Shown here piece after piece: positions 1 through 5,032 of a stretch of DNA of 10,381 bases. A program made the position numbers and the translations under genes. The first letter of the stretch is position 1; each line of letters begins with the position of its first letter. The notes under the pieces were generated by a model. The model worked only from the letters and a program-made list of their open reading frames with translations. It ran no database searches and was not told the DNA's origin. Origin of the DNA: a bacterium (lineage in GTDB: Bacteria; Bacillota; Clostridia; Oscillospirales; Oscillospiraceae); the NCBI GenBank assembly GCA_019424865.1, contig JAHYYS010000077.1:1-10381 (forward strand), written 5' to 3'.

Positions 1-51
1 GCTCCCACGGGATTTTAAGTCCCGGGCGTCTGCCAATTCCGCCACTCCGGC
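1..51 (-). tRNA. tRNA-Leu (anticodon UAA), 5' part only
   Basis: On the minus strand the sequence starts GCCGGAGTGG at base 51, giving a class II acceptor/D-arm start with the D-loop segment AATTGGCAGACGC. An anticodon arm follows with stem GGGA/TCCC and loop CTTAAAA, so the anticodon is UAA, reading UUA leucine codons. The variable arm, T arm and 3' acceptor lie beyond the left edge of the window. A sigma-A promoter sits about 45-70 bases upstream. tRNA-Leu is strongly supported because the arm sequence and the UAA anticodon agree; only completeness cannot be judged. Confidence 0.95.
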
Positions 52-95
52 ATATTGTAGGTGTGGCTCCCAGTCTCGACCTTTGAGACTTACAT

Positions 96-124
96 AGTTT
101 ATCACAGTTTTCACTCTGTGTCAA
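96..124 (-). promoter_or_regulatory. sigma-A promoter of the tRNA-Leu gene
   Basis: The minus strand reads TTGACA (bases 119-124), a 17-base spacer, then TAAACT (bases 96-101). The -35 is a perfect consensus and the -10 matches four of six positions. Transcription would start near base 89, leaving a leader of about 38 bases before the tRNA. The same hexamers and spacing occur in front of infC. Confidence 0.8.
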
Positions 125-174
125 TAAGAAAATCAGGAGAGAGGAGATTTTATTTTCTGCGGATGGAAAAGAAG

Positions 175-459
175 GGCGCGGGAAATTCAGAATTTCCCGC
201 GCCGGAGACTGTCGAAAAATCGGCTTGTCAATCTATCGAAATTGACAAGCCGATTTTTCGAGAAAGTAAACACGCAAGACGGGACTCGATTCCTTGCGGA
301 AAAGTCGTCCCGTCTTGCGTGAGTGGTGTCATTTCCGAGGCACATGTCCCCGGAAATGACGAGATTATATTTTATTCCGTCGTCTGCGGACGACGGAACT
401 CCTTGCAGGAGGGCTTTTTTGGCAAGCTGGGGCGCGGGAAATCTTCAATTTCCCGCGCC
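175..459. repeat. array of seven successive hairpins bounded by two near-identical stems
   Basis: Perfect inverted repeats follow each other with little space between them. They are: 175-187/191-203 (13 bp, 3-base loop); 212-232/241-261 (21 bp, 8-base loop); 271-285/307-321 (15 bp, 21-base loop with an inner TTCC-TTGC-GGAA hairpin); 328-337/351-360 (10 bp); 375-384/389-398 (10 bp with a TGCG loop closed by C-G, a UNCG-type tetraloop); 399-403/407-411 (5 bp, followed by GGC and six T); and 431-442/448-459 (12 bp). The first and last elements are both 29 bases long and share the stem GGCGCGGGAAAT, differing only in the loop region. The array lies downstream of the aminotransferase gene and upstream of the tRNA-Leu promoter, so it could insulate the tRNA from read-through. 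No convincing gene is seen in bases 52-502. Confidence 0.85.
212..261. terminator. 50-nt hairpin, copy 1 of a family (possible bidirectional terminator)
   Basis: This is a perfect 21-bp stem around an 8-base loop. The base of the stem is AAAAAT on one side and ATTTTT on the other, so either RNA strand would show a stem with an A tract before it and a U tract at its end, as in bidirectional intrinsic terminators. It lies between the end of the aminotransferase gene and the tRNA-Leu promoter. It aligns without gaps to 2752-2801, with 34 of 50 bases identical. The terminator role is an inference. Confidence 0.55.
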
Positions 460-479
460 GGATGGTATTAAAGCGGGCG

Positions 480-498
480 CCGCAGTGCAGGACTGCGG
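480..498 (-). terminator. weak hairpin just after the aminotransferase stop
   Basis: CCGCAGT (480-486) and ACTGCGG (492-498) form a 7-bp stem with a 5-base loop, four bases beyond the TAA stop at 503-505. On the minus strand the following sequence is GC-rich before a short CTTTAAT, so the U tract is poor and the call is tentative. The stronger hairpins at 431-459 and 212-261 may do the actual stopping. Confidence 0.35.
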
Positions 499-502
499 GC
501 TG

Positions 503-1684
503 TTATCGATAGGAGTCGGCCAGGGCCTGGAATTTAGGCAGGGCCCGCTCGATCATCTCGGTCTGGACACAGTAGGCGATGCGGACATGGCCGGGAGCGC
601 CGAAGCCGGAGCCGGGGACCAGGAGCAGATCGAACTGCTTGGCGCGCTCGCTGAAGGCCACGTCGTCGGGCTCCAGCGTGCGGGGGAAGAGGTAGAACGC
701 GCCGCCGGGCTCGGCCACGTGGTAGCCCATCTCCCGCAGTGCGGTGACCAGCAGCTTGCAGTTGCGCTCGTACACCGACAGGTCGGAGGTCAAGTCACAG
801 CACAAAGATGTGACCTGCTGGAACAGGCTGGGGGCATTCACATAGCCAAGGGAACGCCCGGCCCCGGCCACGGCGGCATATACATCGTCCGCGTCGGTTA
901 CCTGCCCGGGGACCAGAATGTAGCCCAGACGCTCGCCGGGCAGGGACAGGGATTTGGAGAAGGAATAGCACACAATGGTGTCCTTGTAAATATGGGGGAT
1001 CCAGGGGGCCTGGAAGCCGCCGAAGACAATTTCGCGGTAGGGCTCGTCCGAAATGAGATAGATGGGGTGGCCGTATTCCTGGCTCTTGGCGGTCAGGATA
1101 GAGGCCAGCCGTTCCAGAGTCTCCCTGGAGTAGACGACGCCGGAGGGGTTGTTGGGCGTATTGACCACAACGCCCTTGGTGTGGGGGGTAATGGCGCGCT
1201 GGAAGGCGTCAAAATCAATCTGGAAGTGCTCGATTTCCGGCGGAATCAGAACCATCTTGGCCCCGGCCCCCTCGATAAATACCTTGTACTCGGGGAAATA
1301 GGGGGCAAACACCACAAACTCATCCCCGGGACAGGTCAGACCGGCGAAAACGCAGCAGAGAGAGGCGGCGGCCCCGACCGTGATATAAAGCTGGTCTGCG
1401 GTATAGTCCCCGCCAAACCGGCGGTTGAGGGAGTCGGCAAAGCGCTGGCGGGCGGCGGCGTCACCCTGGGCGCTGGTGTAGCAGTGGATCAAATCGGGCT
1501 GTTCCTGCAGAATACGGATTGCGGTTTGGTTCACCTCGGCGGGAGCGGGAACACTGGGATTCCCCAGAGAAAAATCAAATACATTTTCAGGGCCGACGAC
1601 AGCGGCGCGCTGCTTTCCATATTCAAACAGTTCGCGGATGACAGAACGGGCAGTGCCAAGGCCCAGCATGCGCTCAGAAACCAT
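503..1684 (-). CDS. PLP-dependent aminotransferase, class I/II (aspartate aminotransferase-like)
   Basis: This encodes a fold-type I pyridoxal-phosphate aminotransferase of 393 residues, the usual family length. Visible signatures are NTPNNPSG (about residues 175-182), SDEPY (about 209-216, with the Asp that pairs with the PLP ring nitrogen), and the PLP-lysine motif SFSKSLSLPGERLGY with the Schiff-base lysine at about 244. The open frame extends 14 codons further upstream, but the ATG at 1684 has AGGAGG nine bases before it, so MVSERML is chosen as the start. A promoter lies just upstream (1740-1768). The gene is monocistronic and divergent from the Enzyme I-like gene. The substrate cannot be read from sequence; an aspartate/alanine-type amino donor is likely from family resemblance only. 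Confidence 0.9.
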   Translation of the reverse strand: MVSERMLGLGTARSVIRELFEYGKQRAAVVGPENVFDFSLGNPSVPAPAEVNQTAIRILQEQPDLIHCYTSAQGDAAARQRFADSLNRRFGGDYTADQLYITVGAAASLCCVFAGLTCPGDEFVVFAPYFPEYKVFIEGAGAKMVLIPPEIEHFQIDFDAFQRAITPHTKGVVVNTPNNPSGVVYSRETLERLASILTAKSQEYGHPIYLISDEPYREIVFGGFQAPWIPHIYKDTIVCYSFSKSLSLPGERLGYILVPGQVTDADDVYAAVAGAGRSLGYVNAPSLFQQVTSLCCDLTSDLSVYERNCKLLVTALREMGYHVAEPGGAFYLFPRTLEPDDVAFSERAKQFDLLLVPGSGFGAPGHVRIAYCVQTEMIERALPKFQALADSYR

Positions 1685-1739
1685 GAAAAAAGACCTCCTG
1701 ATATTGTTCATAAATGGGAAATGCAAAGAATATGCTGTT

Positions 1740-1768
1740 ATTATACCACGGCAGTTTAATCAAGTAAA
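1740..1768 (-). promoter_or_regulatory. sigma-A promoter of the aminotransferase gene
   Basis: The minus strand reads TTTACT (bases 1763-1768), a 17-base spacer, and a perfect TATAAT (bases 1740-1745). Transcription would begin near 1733, giving a leader of about 48 bases before the ATG at 1684. The surrounding region is AT-rich against a GC-rich background and is shared with the divergent plus-strand gene, so the two promoters may influence each other. Confidence 0.7.
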
Positions 1769-1830
1769 GTAAAATTTTTTTTCAAAATTGTAAGAAACGC
1801 TGAAAATCATCGTCGAAAAGGGAGAAAATT

Positions 1831-2727
1831 ATGAAATTCACAAAAGGGATTTGGAATCAGACCGGCGTTTGGGACAATCTGCTAATTTACAAAGGGAAAG
1901 AGCAAAGCTATAATCAAAAGAAAGCATCACGGGAACTTTTTTCCCAGCCGAGCAGTTTCGACGGGGGTGAGCGTGTGCGGGTCTTAACAGGCGGAGCAAT
2001 TATACAGCAGGTTGTAACAGGAAAGCTGCGCTTTTATCACCGCCGCCTGCCCCAGTTCCGGCGCTATGCTATGGGGAGCTGGCAGGAGGAGGCGCAGCGG
2101 CTGCATGTGGCAGAAAGCCAGGCGGTACTGGAGCTGGCCGGACTTTATGGTCAGGCACTGAGTGAAATAGGGGAGGAGACCGCTTCTATCTTTTCCATCC
2201 ACGCAATGCTGCTGGAGGACGAAAATTTTGTGGAGACGGCCAACCGGATGCTGCGGGAAGAGGGCGTCACGGCGGAGTACGCCGTATATCAGACCGGCGA
2301 GCGCATTGCGGCAGAGTTTGCCGCCATGGACAGCCACTATATGCGGGCGCGGGGCGCGGATTTTCGGGATATTTCCCGCCGGGTTCTCCGGATTTTGGTG
2401 GGCGGCTGGCCGGTGCCCAGGCTGGACGAGCCGGCAATTCTGGTCTCACGAGAGTTTTTGCCCAGCGAGGTTGTGACCTTCAAGCGGCGCCACGTGCTTG
2501 CGGTGGTGTCCCAGCGCGGCAGTGTGGACAGCCACACCGCTATGCTGCTCCAGGCGTATCAGATCCCGGCAATGGCTGAGGTGGACATTGGAGAGGAGTG
2601 GGACGGGCATTGGGCCCTGATGGACGGCTATGCCCACCGGCTCTATCTGGATCCGGATAAAAAGCTGCAGGAGGAGCTGCACAGCCGCTATCGGCAGGGG
2701 CAGAGAACGGCCGAATACGTGTTTTAG
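1831..2727 (+). CDS. stand-alone N-terminal domain of PTS Enzyme I (lacks the PEP-binding barrel)
   Basis: This 298-residue protein resembles the first half of phosphoenolpyruvate-protein phosphotransferase. It has an HPr-binding helical region (about 85-180, with GEETASIFSIHAMLLEDE), the DFRDISRRVLRILVG segment, and the swivelling phosphohistidine domain with SVDSHTAML, where His235 corresponds to the phosphorylated His of Enzyme I. It ends at the linker (about residue 290); the C-terminal PEP-binding TIM barrel of the roughly 570-residue family is absent, and no remnant follows the TAG stop. The ATG has GGGAG six bases upstream. A GTG at 1975 with GGGGGTGA before it is an alternative start that would remove a 48-residue, more AT-rich extension. 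A weak promoter (TTTTCA at 1779, GAAAAT at 1802) is possible. It could take phosphate from a partner barrel protein, act as an HPr binder, or be a decaying fragment; the clean domain boundary favours a real protein. Confidence 0.8.
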   Translation: MKFTKGIWNQTGVWDNLLIYKGKEQSYNQKKASRELFSQPSSFDGGERVRVLTGGAIIQQVVTGKLRFYHRRLPQFRRYAMGSWQEEAQRLHVAESQAVLELAGLYGQALSEIGEETASIFSIHAMLLEDENFVETANRMLREEGVTAEYAVYQTGERIAAEFAAMDSHYMRARGADFRDISRRVLRILVGGWPVPRLDEPAILVSREFLPSEVVTFKRRHVLAVVSQRGSVDSHTAMLLQAYQIPAMAEVDIGEEWDGHWALMDGYAHRLYLDPDKKLQEELHSRYRQGQRTAEYVF

Positions 2728-2751
2728 TGCGATACATACAATATGGAATAA

Positions 2752-2801
2752 GCAAACCAGCGGCGTATCAATTGATTGAAATTGATACGCCGCTGGTTCG
2801 T
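2752..2801. repeat. 50-nt hairpin, copy 2 of the family at 212-261
   Basis: A 19-bp perfect stem (2755-2773 with 2780-2798) surrounds the 6-base loop GATTGA. It sits 24 bases after the Enzyme I-like stop codon and before the rplT terminator, in a convergent intergenic gap. There is no U tract on either side, so it is not a typical intrinsic terminator. It aligns gap-free with 212-261, and five stem pairs differ by changes on both sides that keep pairing. Confidence 0.8.
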
Positions 2802-2812
2802 AATGAAAAGAA

Positions 2813-2839
2813 TTCCGGCGCCGCAGCGCGGCGCCGGAA
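2813..2839 (-). terminator. rho-independent terminator of infC-rpmI-rplT
   Basis: TTCCGGCGCCGC (2813-2824) pairs perfectly with 2828-2839 around a 3-base loop. On the minus strand the stem is followed by TTCTTTTCATT. It starts seven bases after the rplT stop, as expected for the end of this operon. Confidence 0.85.
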
Positions 2840-2846
2840 CAAAAAC

Positions 2847-3203
2847 TTAGGCCAGGGCCTTTTTGGCGGTCTCAGTGAGCTGCACAAAAGCGGCCTTGTC
2901 GTTGACAGCCAGCTCAGCCAGCATCTTGCGGTTGATGACGATGCCGGCCTTCTTCAGGCCGTTCATAAAGGTGGAATAATTCATGCCGTTGAGCTTGCAG
3001 GCGGCGTTAATCCGGGTGATCCACAGCTGACGGAAGTCGCGCTTCTTCAGCTTGCGGCCGGTGTAGGCATAGACGCCGGACTTCATCACGGCCTGGTTGG
3101 CCATCTTGAAGTGCTTGGACTTGGAGCCCCAGTAGCCCTTGGCCATCTTCAGAATTTTATTTCTTCTCTTGCGCGTCATCATCGCGCCCTTGACTCTTGC
3201 CAT
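2847..3203 (-). CDS. rplT: 50S ribosomal protein L20
   Basis: This 118-residue protein begins MARVKGAMMTRKRRNKILK and continues with the basic segment GYWGSKSKHFKMANQAV and the C-terminal core RQLWITRINAACKLNGM, all typical of L20. L20 binds 23S rRNA early in large-subunit assembly through its basic N-terminal extension. In Firmicutes it also represses its own operon by binding the infC leader. The ATG has GGGAGG eight bases upstream, and the gene follows rpmI after 20 bases as the last gene of infC-rpmI-rplT. Length and order match the standard operon. Confidence 0.98.
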   Translation of the reverse strand: MARVKGAMMTRKRRNKILKMAKGYWGSKSKHFKMANQAVMKSGVYAYTGRKLKKRDFRQLWITRINAACKLNGMNYSTFMNGLKKAGIVINRKMLAELAVNDKAAFVQLTETAKKALA

Positions 3204-3223
3204 TGTTTGTTACCTCCCTCGTC

Positions 3224-3433
3224 TTACTTGTACAGGATCATGCGCTTGATGGCGGCCTCGTTGGTCTTGTCGGCATAGGTGGTGCCGCGCAGAGCCCGCT
3301 TGAGCTTGGTAGTCTTGCCGTGACCGTTGAGCAGGTGGCGCTTCTTGGTCATGGCGCGCTTAACCTTGCCGGTCTTCGTGAGGGAGAAGCGCTTCTTGGC
3401 GCCGCTGTGAGTCTTGATTTTAATCTTCGGCAT
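3224..3433 (-). CDS. rpmI: 50S ribosomal protein L35
   Basis: This 69-residue, highly basic protein begins MPKIKIKTHSGAKKRFSLT and contains RHLLNGHGKTTKLKR, the usual L35 pattern. It is a small large-subunit protein bound to 23S rRNA. The start has AAAGGAG upstream. It lies 21 bases after infC and 20 bases before rplT, the universal arrangement of this operon, so co-transcription is expected. Confidence 0.97.
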   Translation of the reverse strand: MPKIKIKTHSGAKKRFSLTKTGKVKRAMTKKRHLLNGHGKTTKLKRALRGTTYADKTNEAAIKRMILYK

Positions 3434-3454
3434 AACAGAGAACTCCTTTACTCC

Positions 3455-3985
3455 TTACTTTTTCGCCTCTTTGGCGGGCTTGGGGGACAGGAAAATGGAC
3501 ATGTGCCGTCCCTCAAGCTTGGGGCTTTTGTCCATCACGGCAATCTCGCCGCACTCCTCGGCAAACTTCAGCAGCAGATCCTGGCCGATATTGGTATGGG
3601 CCATTTCACGGCCGCGGAAGCGCACGGTGACCTTGCAGCGGTTGCCCTCGGACAAAAACTTTTGAGCGTTTCTCAGCTTGACATTGAAGTCGTTGACATC
3701 AATGCTGGGGGACATCCGGATCTCCTTGACCTCCACCACGCGCTGATTCTTGCGGGCTTCCTTCTCGCGCTTGGTCTGCTCGAACCGATACTTGCCGTAG
3801 TCCATAAGCTTGCACACGGGCGGAACGGCGTTGGGGGAGATTTTGACCAGATCCAGATTGTGCTCCTCAGCCAGGCGCAGGGCCTCCTGGGAGGACATAA
3901 TGCCCAGCTGCTCGCCGGACTCAGAGATCAGGCGGACCTCCTTGTCCCGGATTTCTTCATTGGTTTGATGACCTGTGTTAGCGAT
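3455..3985 (-). CDS. infC: translation initiation factor IF-3, AUC start codon
   Basis: IF-3 binds the 30S subunit, checks the start codon and initiator tRNA, and keeps subunits apart. From the chosen start the protein has 176 residues, the family's usual length. The N-domain (TNEEIRDKEVRLI..., ending around KLMDYGKYRFEQTKREKEARKNQ) is followed by a linker and the C-domain (VKEIRMSPSIDVNDFNVKLR, RGREMAHTNIGQDLL). The frame stays open to 4234, but the only strong ribosome binding site is GGAGG nine bases before an ATC at 3985 (ATC GCT AAC ACA GGT). The upstream ATGs (4081, 4234) lack such a site, lie before the leader terminator (4081) or before the promoter (4234), and would add residues unlike IF-3. 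A rare AUN start is a known trait of infC (AUU in E. coli) and underlies autoregulation. Translation from AUC is an inference from this pattern. Confidence 0.95.
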   Translation of the reverse strand: MANTGHQTNEEIRDKEVRLISESGEQLGIMSSQEALRLAEEHNLDLVKISPNAVPPVCKLMDYGKYRFEQTKREKEARKNQRVVEVKEIRMSPSIDVNDFNVKLRNAQKFLSEGNRCKVTVRFRGREMAHTNIGQDLLLKFAEECGEIAVMDKSPKLEGRHMSIFLSPKPAKEAKK

Positions 3986-4139
3986 GGGAAAGCACCTCCA
4001 AACAAAAATAAAATGCGGCAGCCGACAAAGCTCCCGCACCACAACAAAACCGCGCCGGACAATCCGGCGGCGTGATTCCATGTTAACCCGTTGGCGCTGG
4101 CCTGGGGTGAGGACGGGGACCGTGCCTGCTTTCTTTTGC
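3986..4139 (-). promoter_or_regulatory. infC leader RNA, probable L20-type leader
   Basis: The predicted transcript has about 154 leader bases before the AUC start. It contains a perfect 7-bp GC hairpin (4053-4059 with 4063-4069, loop of three), then the terminator hairpin at 4014-4038 and the GGAGG site. The context matches the L20-leader class known upstream of infC-rpmI-rplT in Firmicutes. The L20-binding fold itself was not verified by a structure model. Confidence 0.65.
4001..4038 (-). terminator. leader attenuator of the infC operon
   Basis: On the minus strand TGCGGGAGC (4030-4038) pairs with GCTGCCGCA (4014-4022) around a 7-base loop, with one G-G mismatch. It is followed by TTTTATTTTTGTTT (bases 4000-4013), directly before the infC ribosome binding site. 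This is an intrinsic terminator inside the leader, between promoter and coding region. In Bacillus subtilis the same operon is controlled by L20-dependent premature termination in its leader; the position here supports the same mode, by inference. Confidence 0.8.
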
Positions 4140-4145
4140 CCGATA

Positions 4146-4174
4146 AGTTTAGCACAGGCTTCCGCCGCTGTCAA
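4146..4174 (-). promoter_or_regulatory. sigma-A promoter of infC-rpmI-rplT
   Basis: The minus strand shows a perfect TTGACA (bases 4169-4174), a 17-base spacer and TAAACT (bases 4146-4151). Start of transcription is expected near 4139. Hexamers and spacing are the same as in the tRNA-Leu promoter at 96-124, fitting two strongly expressed translation genes. Confidence 0.8.
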
Positions 4175-4332
4175 GAGGAAAATGCGGTATTTCCAGTAAA
4201 AATGCGCCTGTTTTCCCACAGACGGACGCACCATGGCTGCGGGCGGAAAAGGTGCGGCGCGGGCGGGAAAGATGGGATTCGGACGGCGTGCAATTTACAT
4301 AACGGAGACCTGTAATGAGCTGGAAGGAAAAG

Positions 4333-4375
4333 TTATACACAATTTCCACAGGGTTTTCCACAACCCTGTGGAGAA
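4333..4375. promoter_or_regulatory. DnaA-box-like cluster within an 11-bp inverted repeat
   Basis: Two sites fit the DnaA-box consensus TTWTNCACA exactly: TTATACACA (4333-4341) and TTTTCCACA (4354-4362). Two more differ by one base: ATTTCCACA (4342-4350) and, in reverse, TTCTCCACA (4367-4375). TTTCCCACA at 4212-4220 is another one-mismatch site. The arms TCCACAGGGTT (4345-4355) and AACCCTGTGGA (4362-4372) form an inverted repeat with a 6-base centre. The next roughly 120 bases are AT-rich and hold no convincing gene. This may be a DnaA-binding locus; whether it is an origin cannot be told from here, and no dnaA or dnaN is in the window. Confidence 0.5.
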
Positions 4376-4543
4376 TATGGGGACAAACCATGATTTTGCG
4401 CAGATTTTACATGGCACGGAAAAAAGAGGAAGAGAAAATAAGCGGAGCAAAGGGTTACATAATAAAAATAGAGGCAAAAAAACAGGCGGAAATGGCCTGC
4501 CTGCCACCATCCGGACGAGACAGGCGGCCCGGCACGCAGAAAG
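4376..4543. other. gene-free stretch, AT-rich in its first part
   Basis: Between the DnaA-box-like cluster and the inverted repeat at 4544 there is no open frame with a credible start and family resemblance. Bases about 4380-4495 are purine- and A-rich, unlike the GC-rich surroundings, and TTACAT recurs at 4296, 4415 and 4455. Nothing firmer can be assigned. Confidence 0.4.
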
Positions 4544-4586
4544 ATACCCACACATGGAGCGGCTCCGCCGCCCAATGTGTGGGTAT
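4544..4586 (-). terminator. 12-bp inverted repeat, possible terminator after the tsaD 3' ends
   Basis: ATACCCACACAT (4544-4555) pairs perfectly with 4575-4586; the 19-base loop contains a small GGAG/CTCC hairpin. On the minus strand the stem is followed by CTTTCTG, a weak U tract. It lies beyond the outermost tsaD 3'-end relic, so it may be the original terminator of the tsaD transcript. Confidence 0.45.
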
Positions 4587-4620
4587 GAAAAGAATTTTGC
4601 CGGAGGAAGGAGCGCCGCCA

Positions 4621-4683
4621 TTATCCCAGGGCAATCTCCCGGGTGGCGCAGGCATTCTCGTCGTCGCGGACTGCGTATCCCTC
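4621..4683 (-). pseudogene. diverged relic of a tsaD 3' end (copy C)
   Basis: The last 20 codons before the TAA at 4621 read EGYAVRDDENACATREIALG, matching the real TsaD tail GYYEWK...NAYATRDIALG with about six residues missing in the middle. At the DNA level the final 33 bases differ from the functional tsaD end at about four positions. No start or upstream TsaD sequence is attached. This looks like the oldest of three stacked tsaD 3' ends. Confidence 0.65.
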
Positions 4684-4730
4684 GCTTCCGTGCAGGCACA
4701 AAAGCTCGCTCACTTCGTCGCTCCTCCTCT

Positions 4731-4767
4731 TCCGGCCGGACCCGCTGGCGCTGGGCTCCGGCCGGAG
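4731..4767. repeat. repeated TCCGGCCGGA palindromes between relic copies
   Basis: The 10-base palindrome TCCGGCCGGA occurs at 4731-4740 and 4757-4766, the second extended to CTCCGGCCGGAG. The two copies can also pair with each other across 16 bases. They lie between tsaD relic copies C and B. Confidence 0.6.
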
Positions 4768-4775
4768 TATGGGGA

Positions 4776-4882
4776 CTATCCCAGGGCGATATCCCGGGTG
4801 GCGTAGGCGTTGAGGTCCAGGCCGGCCGTGCGGCCGGCCTTCCACTCGTAGTATCCCTGACAGCCAATCATAGCGGCGTTGT
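4776..4882 (-). pseudogene. duplicate of the tsaD 3' end (copy B)
   Basis: These 107 bases match the functional tsaD end at 5033-5139 with 104 identities. They encode TsaD residues 303-336 plus a stop (NAAMIGCQGYYEWK...YATRDIALG). The three differences sit in consecutive codons for Asp332, Ile333 and Ala334, all at third positions and all synonymous. The match begins one codon after the metal-ligand Asp302, so the fragment has no function alone. It is a direct repeat 257 bases from the real end. Confidence 0.9.
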
Positions 4883-4885
4883 GTT

Positions 4886-5013
4886 CCCCATGAAGCACGG
4901 CTTCATGGGGGCCCCTCCGATTTGAATGCTCGGGCGAAGTAAATTCGCCCTGCGCAAATTCTCCGCTCCGCTGTGAATTTACGGCCTGCGGGCCGCCCCA
5001 TCTGCGATGGGGC
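4886..5013. repeat. hairpin-rich spacer between the two tsaD 3' ends
   Basis: Three short hairpins follow one another: 4886-4896/4900-4910 (11 bp, loop of three), 4932-4938/4944-4950 (7 bp, loop of five) and 4995-5002/5006-5013 (8 bp, loop of three). A competing pairing joins GTAAATTC (4939-4946) with GAATTTAC (4975-4982). No gene is seen in this 150-base spacer. The style resembles the array at 175-459, though the sequences differ. Confidence 0.75.
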
Positions 5014-5032
5014 CCCGGCGACAGCGCCGCTG

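Noticed and set aside
175..459. CRISPR array
   Set aside because: The units are different hairpins of unequal length with no regular direct repeat or spacer pattern, and no cas genes are near.
323..1759. 478-codon plus-strand open frame
   Set aside because: It is antisense to the aminotransferase gene, whose catalytic motifs are clear; the plus-frame product is low-complexity Gly/Val/Ala-rich and matches no family.
3197..4075. 292-codon plus-strand open frame over the ribosomal protein operon
   Set aside because: It is antisense to rpmI and infC, which are unambiguous; it is a composition shadow.
4315..4806. 163-codon plus-strand frame with a GGAG-like site before ATG
   Set aside because: It runs across the DnaA-box inverted repeat, the 4544-4586 hairpin and the tsaD relics; composition changes along it and no family resemblance is seen.
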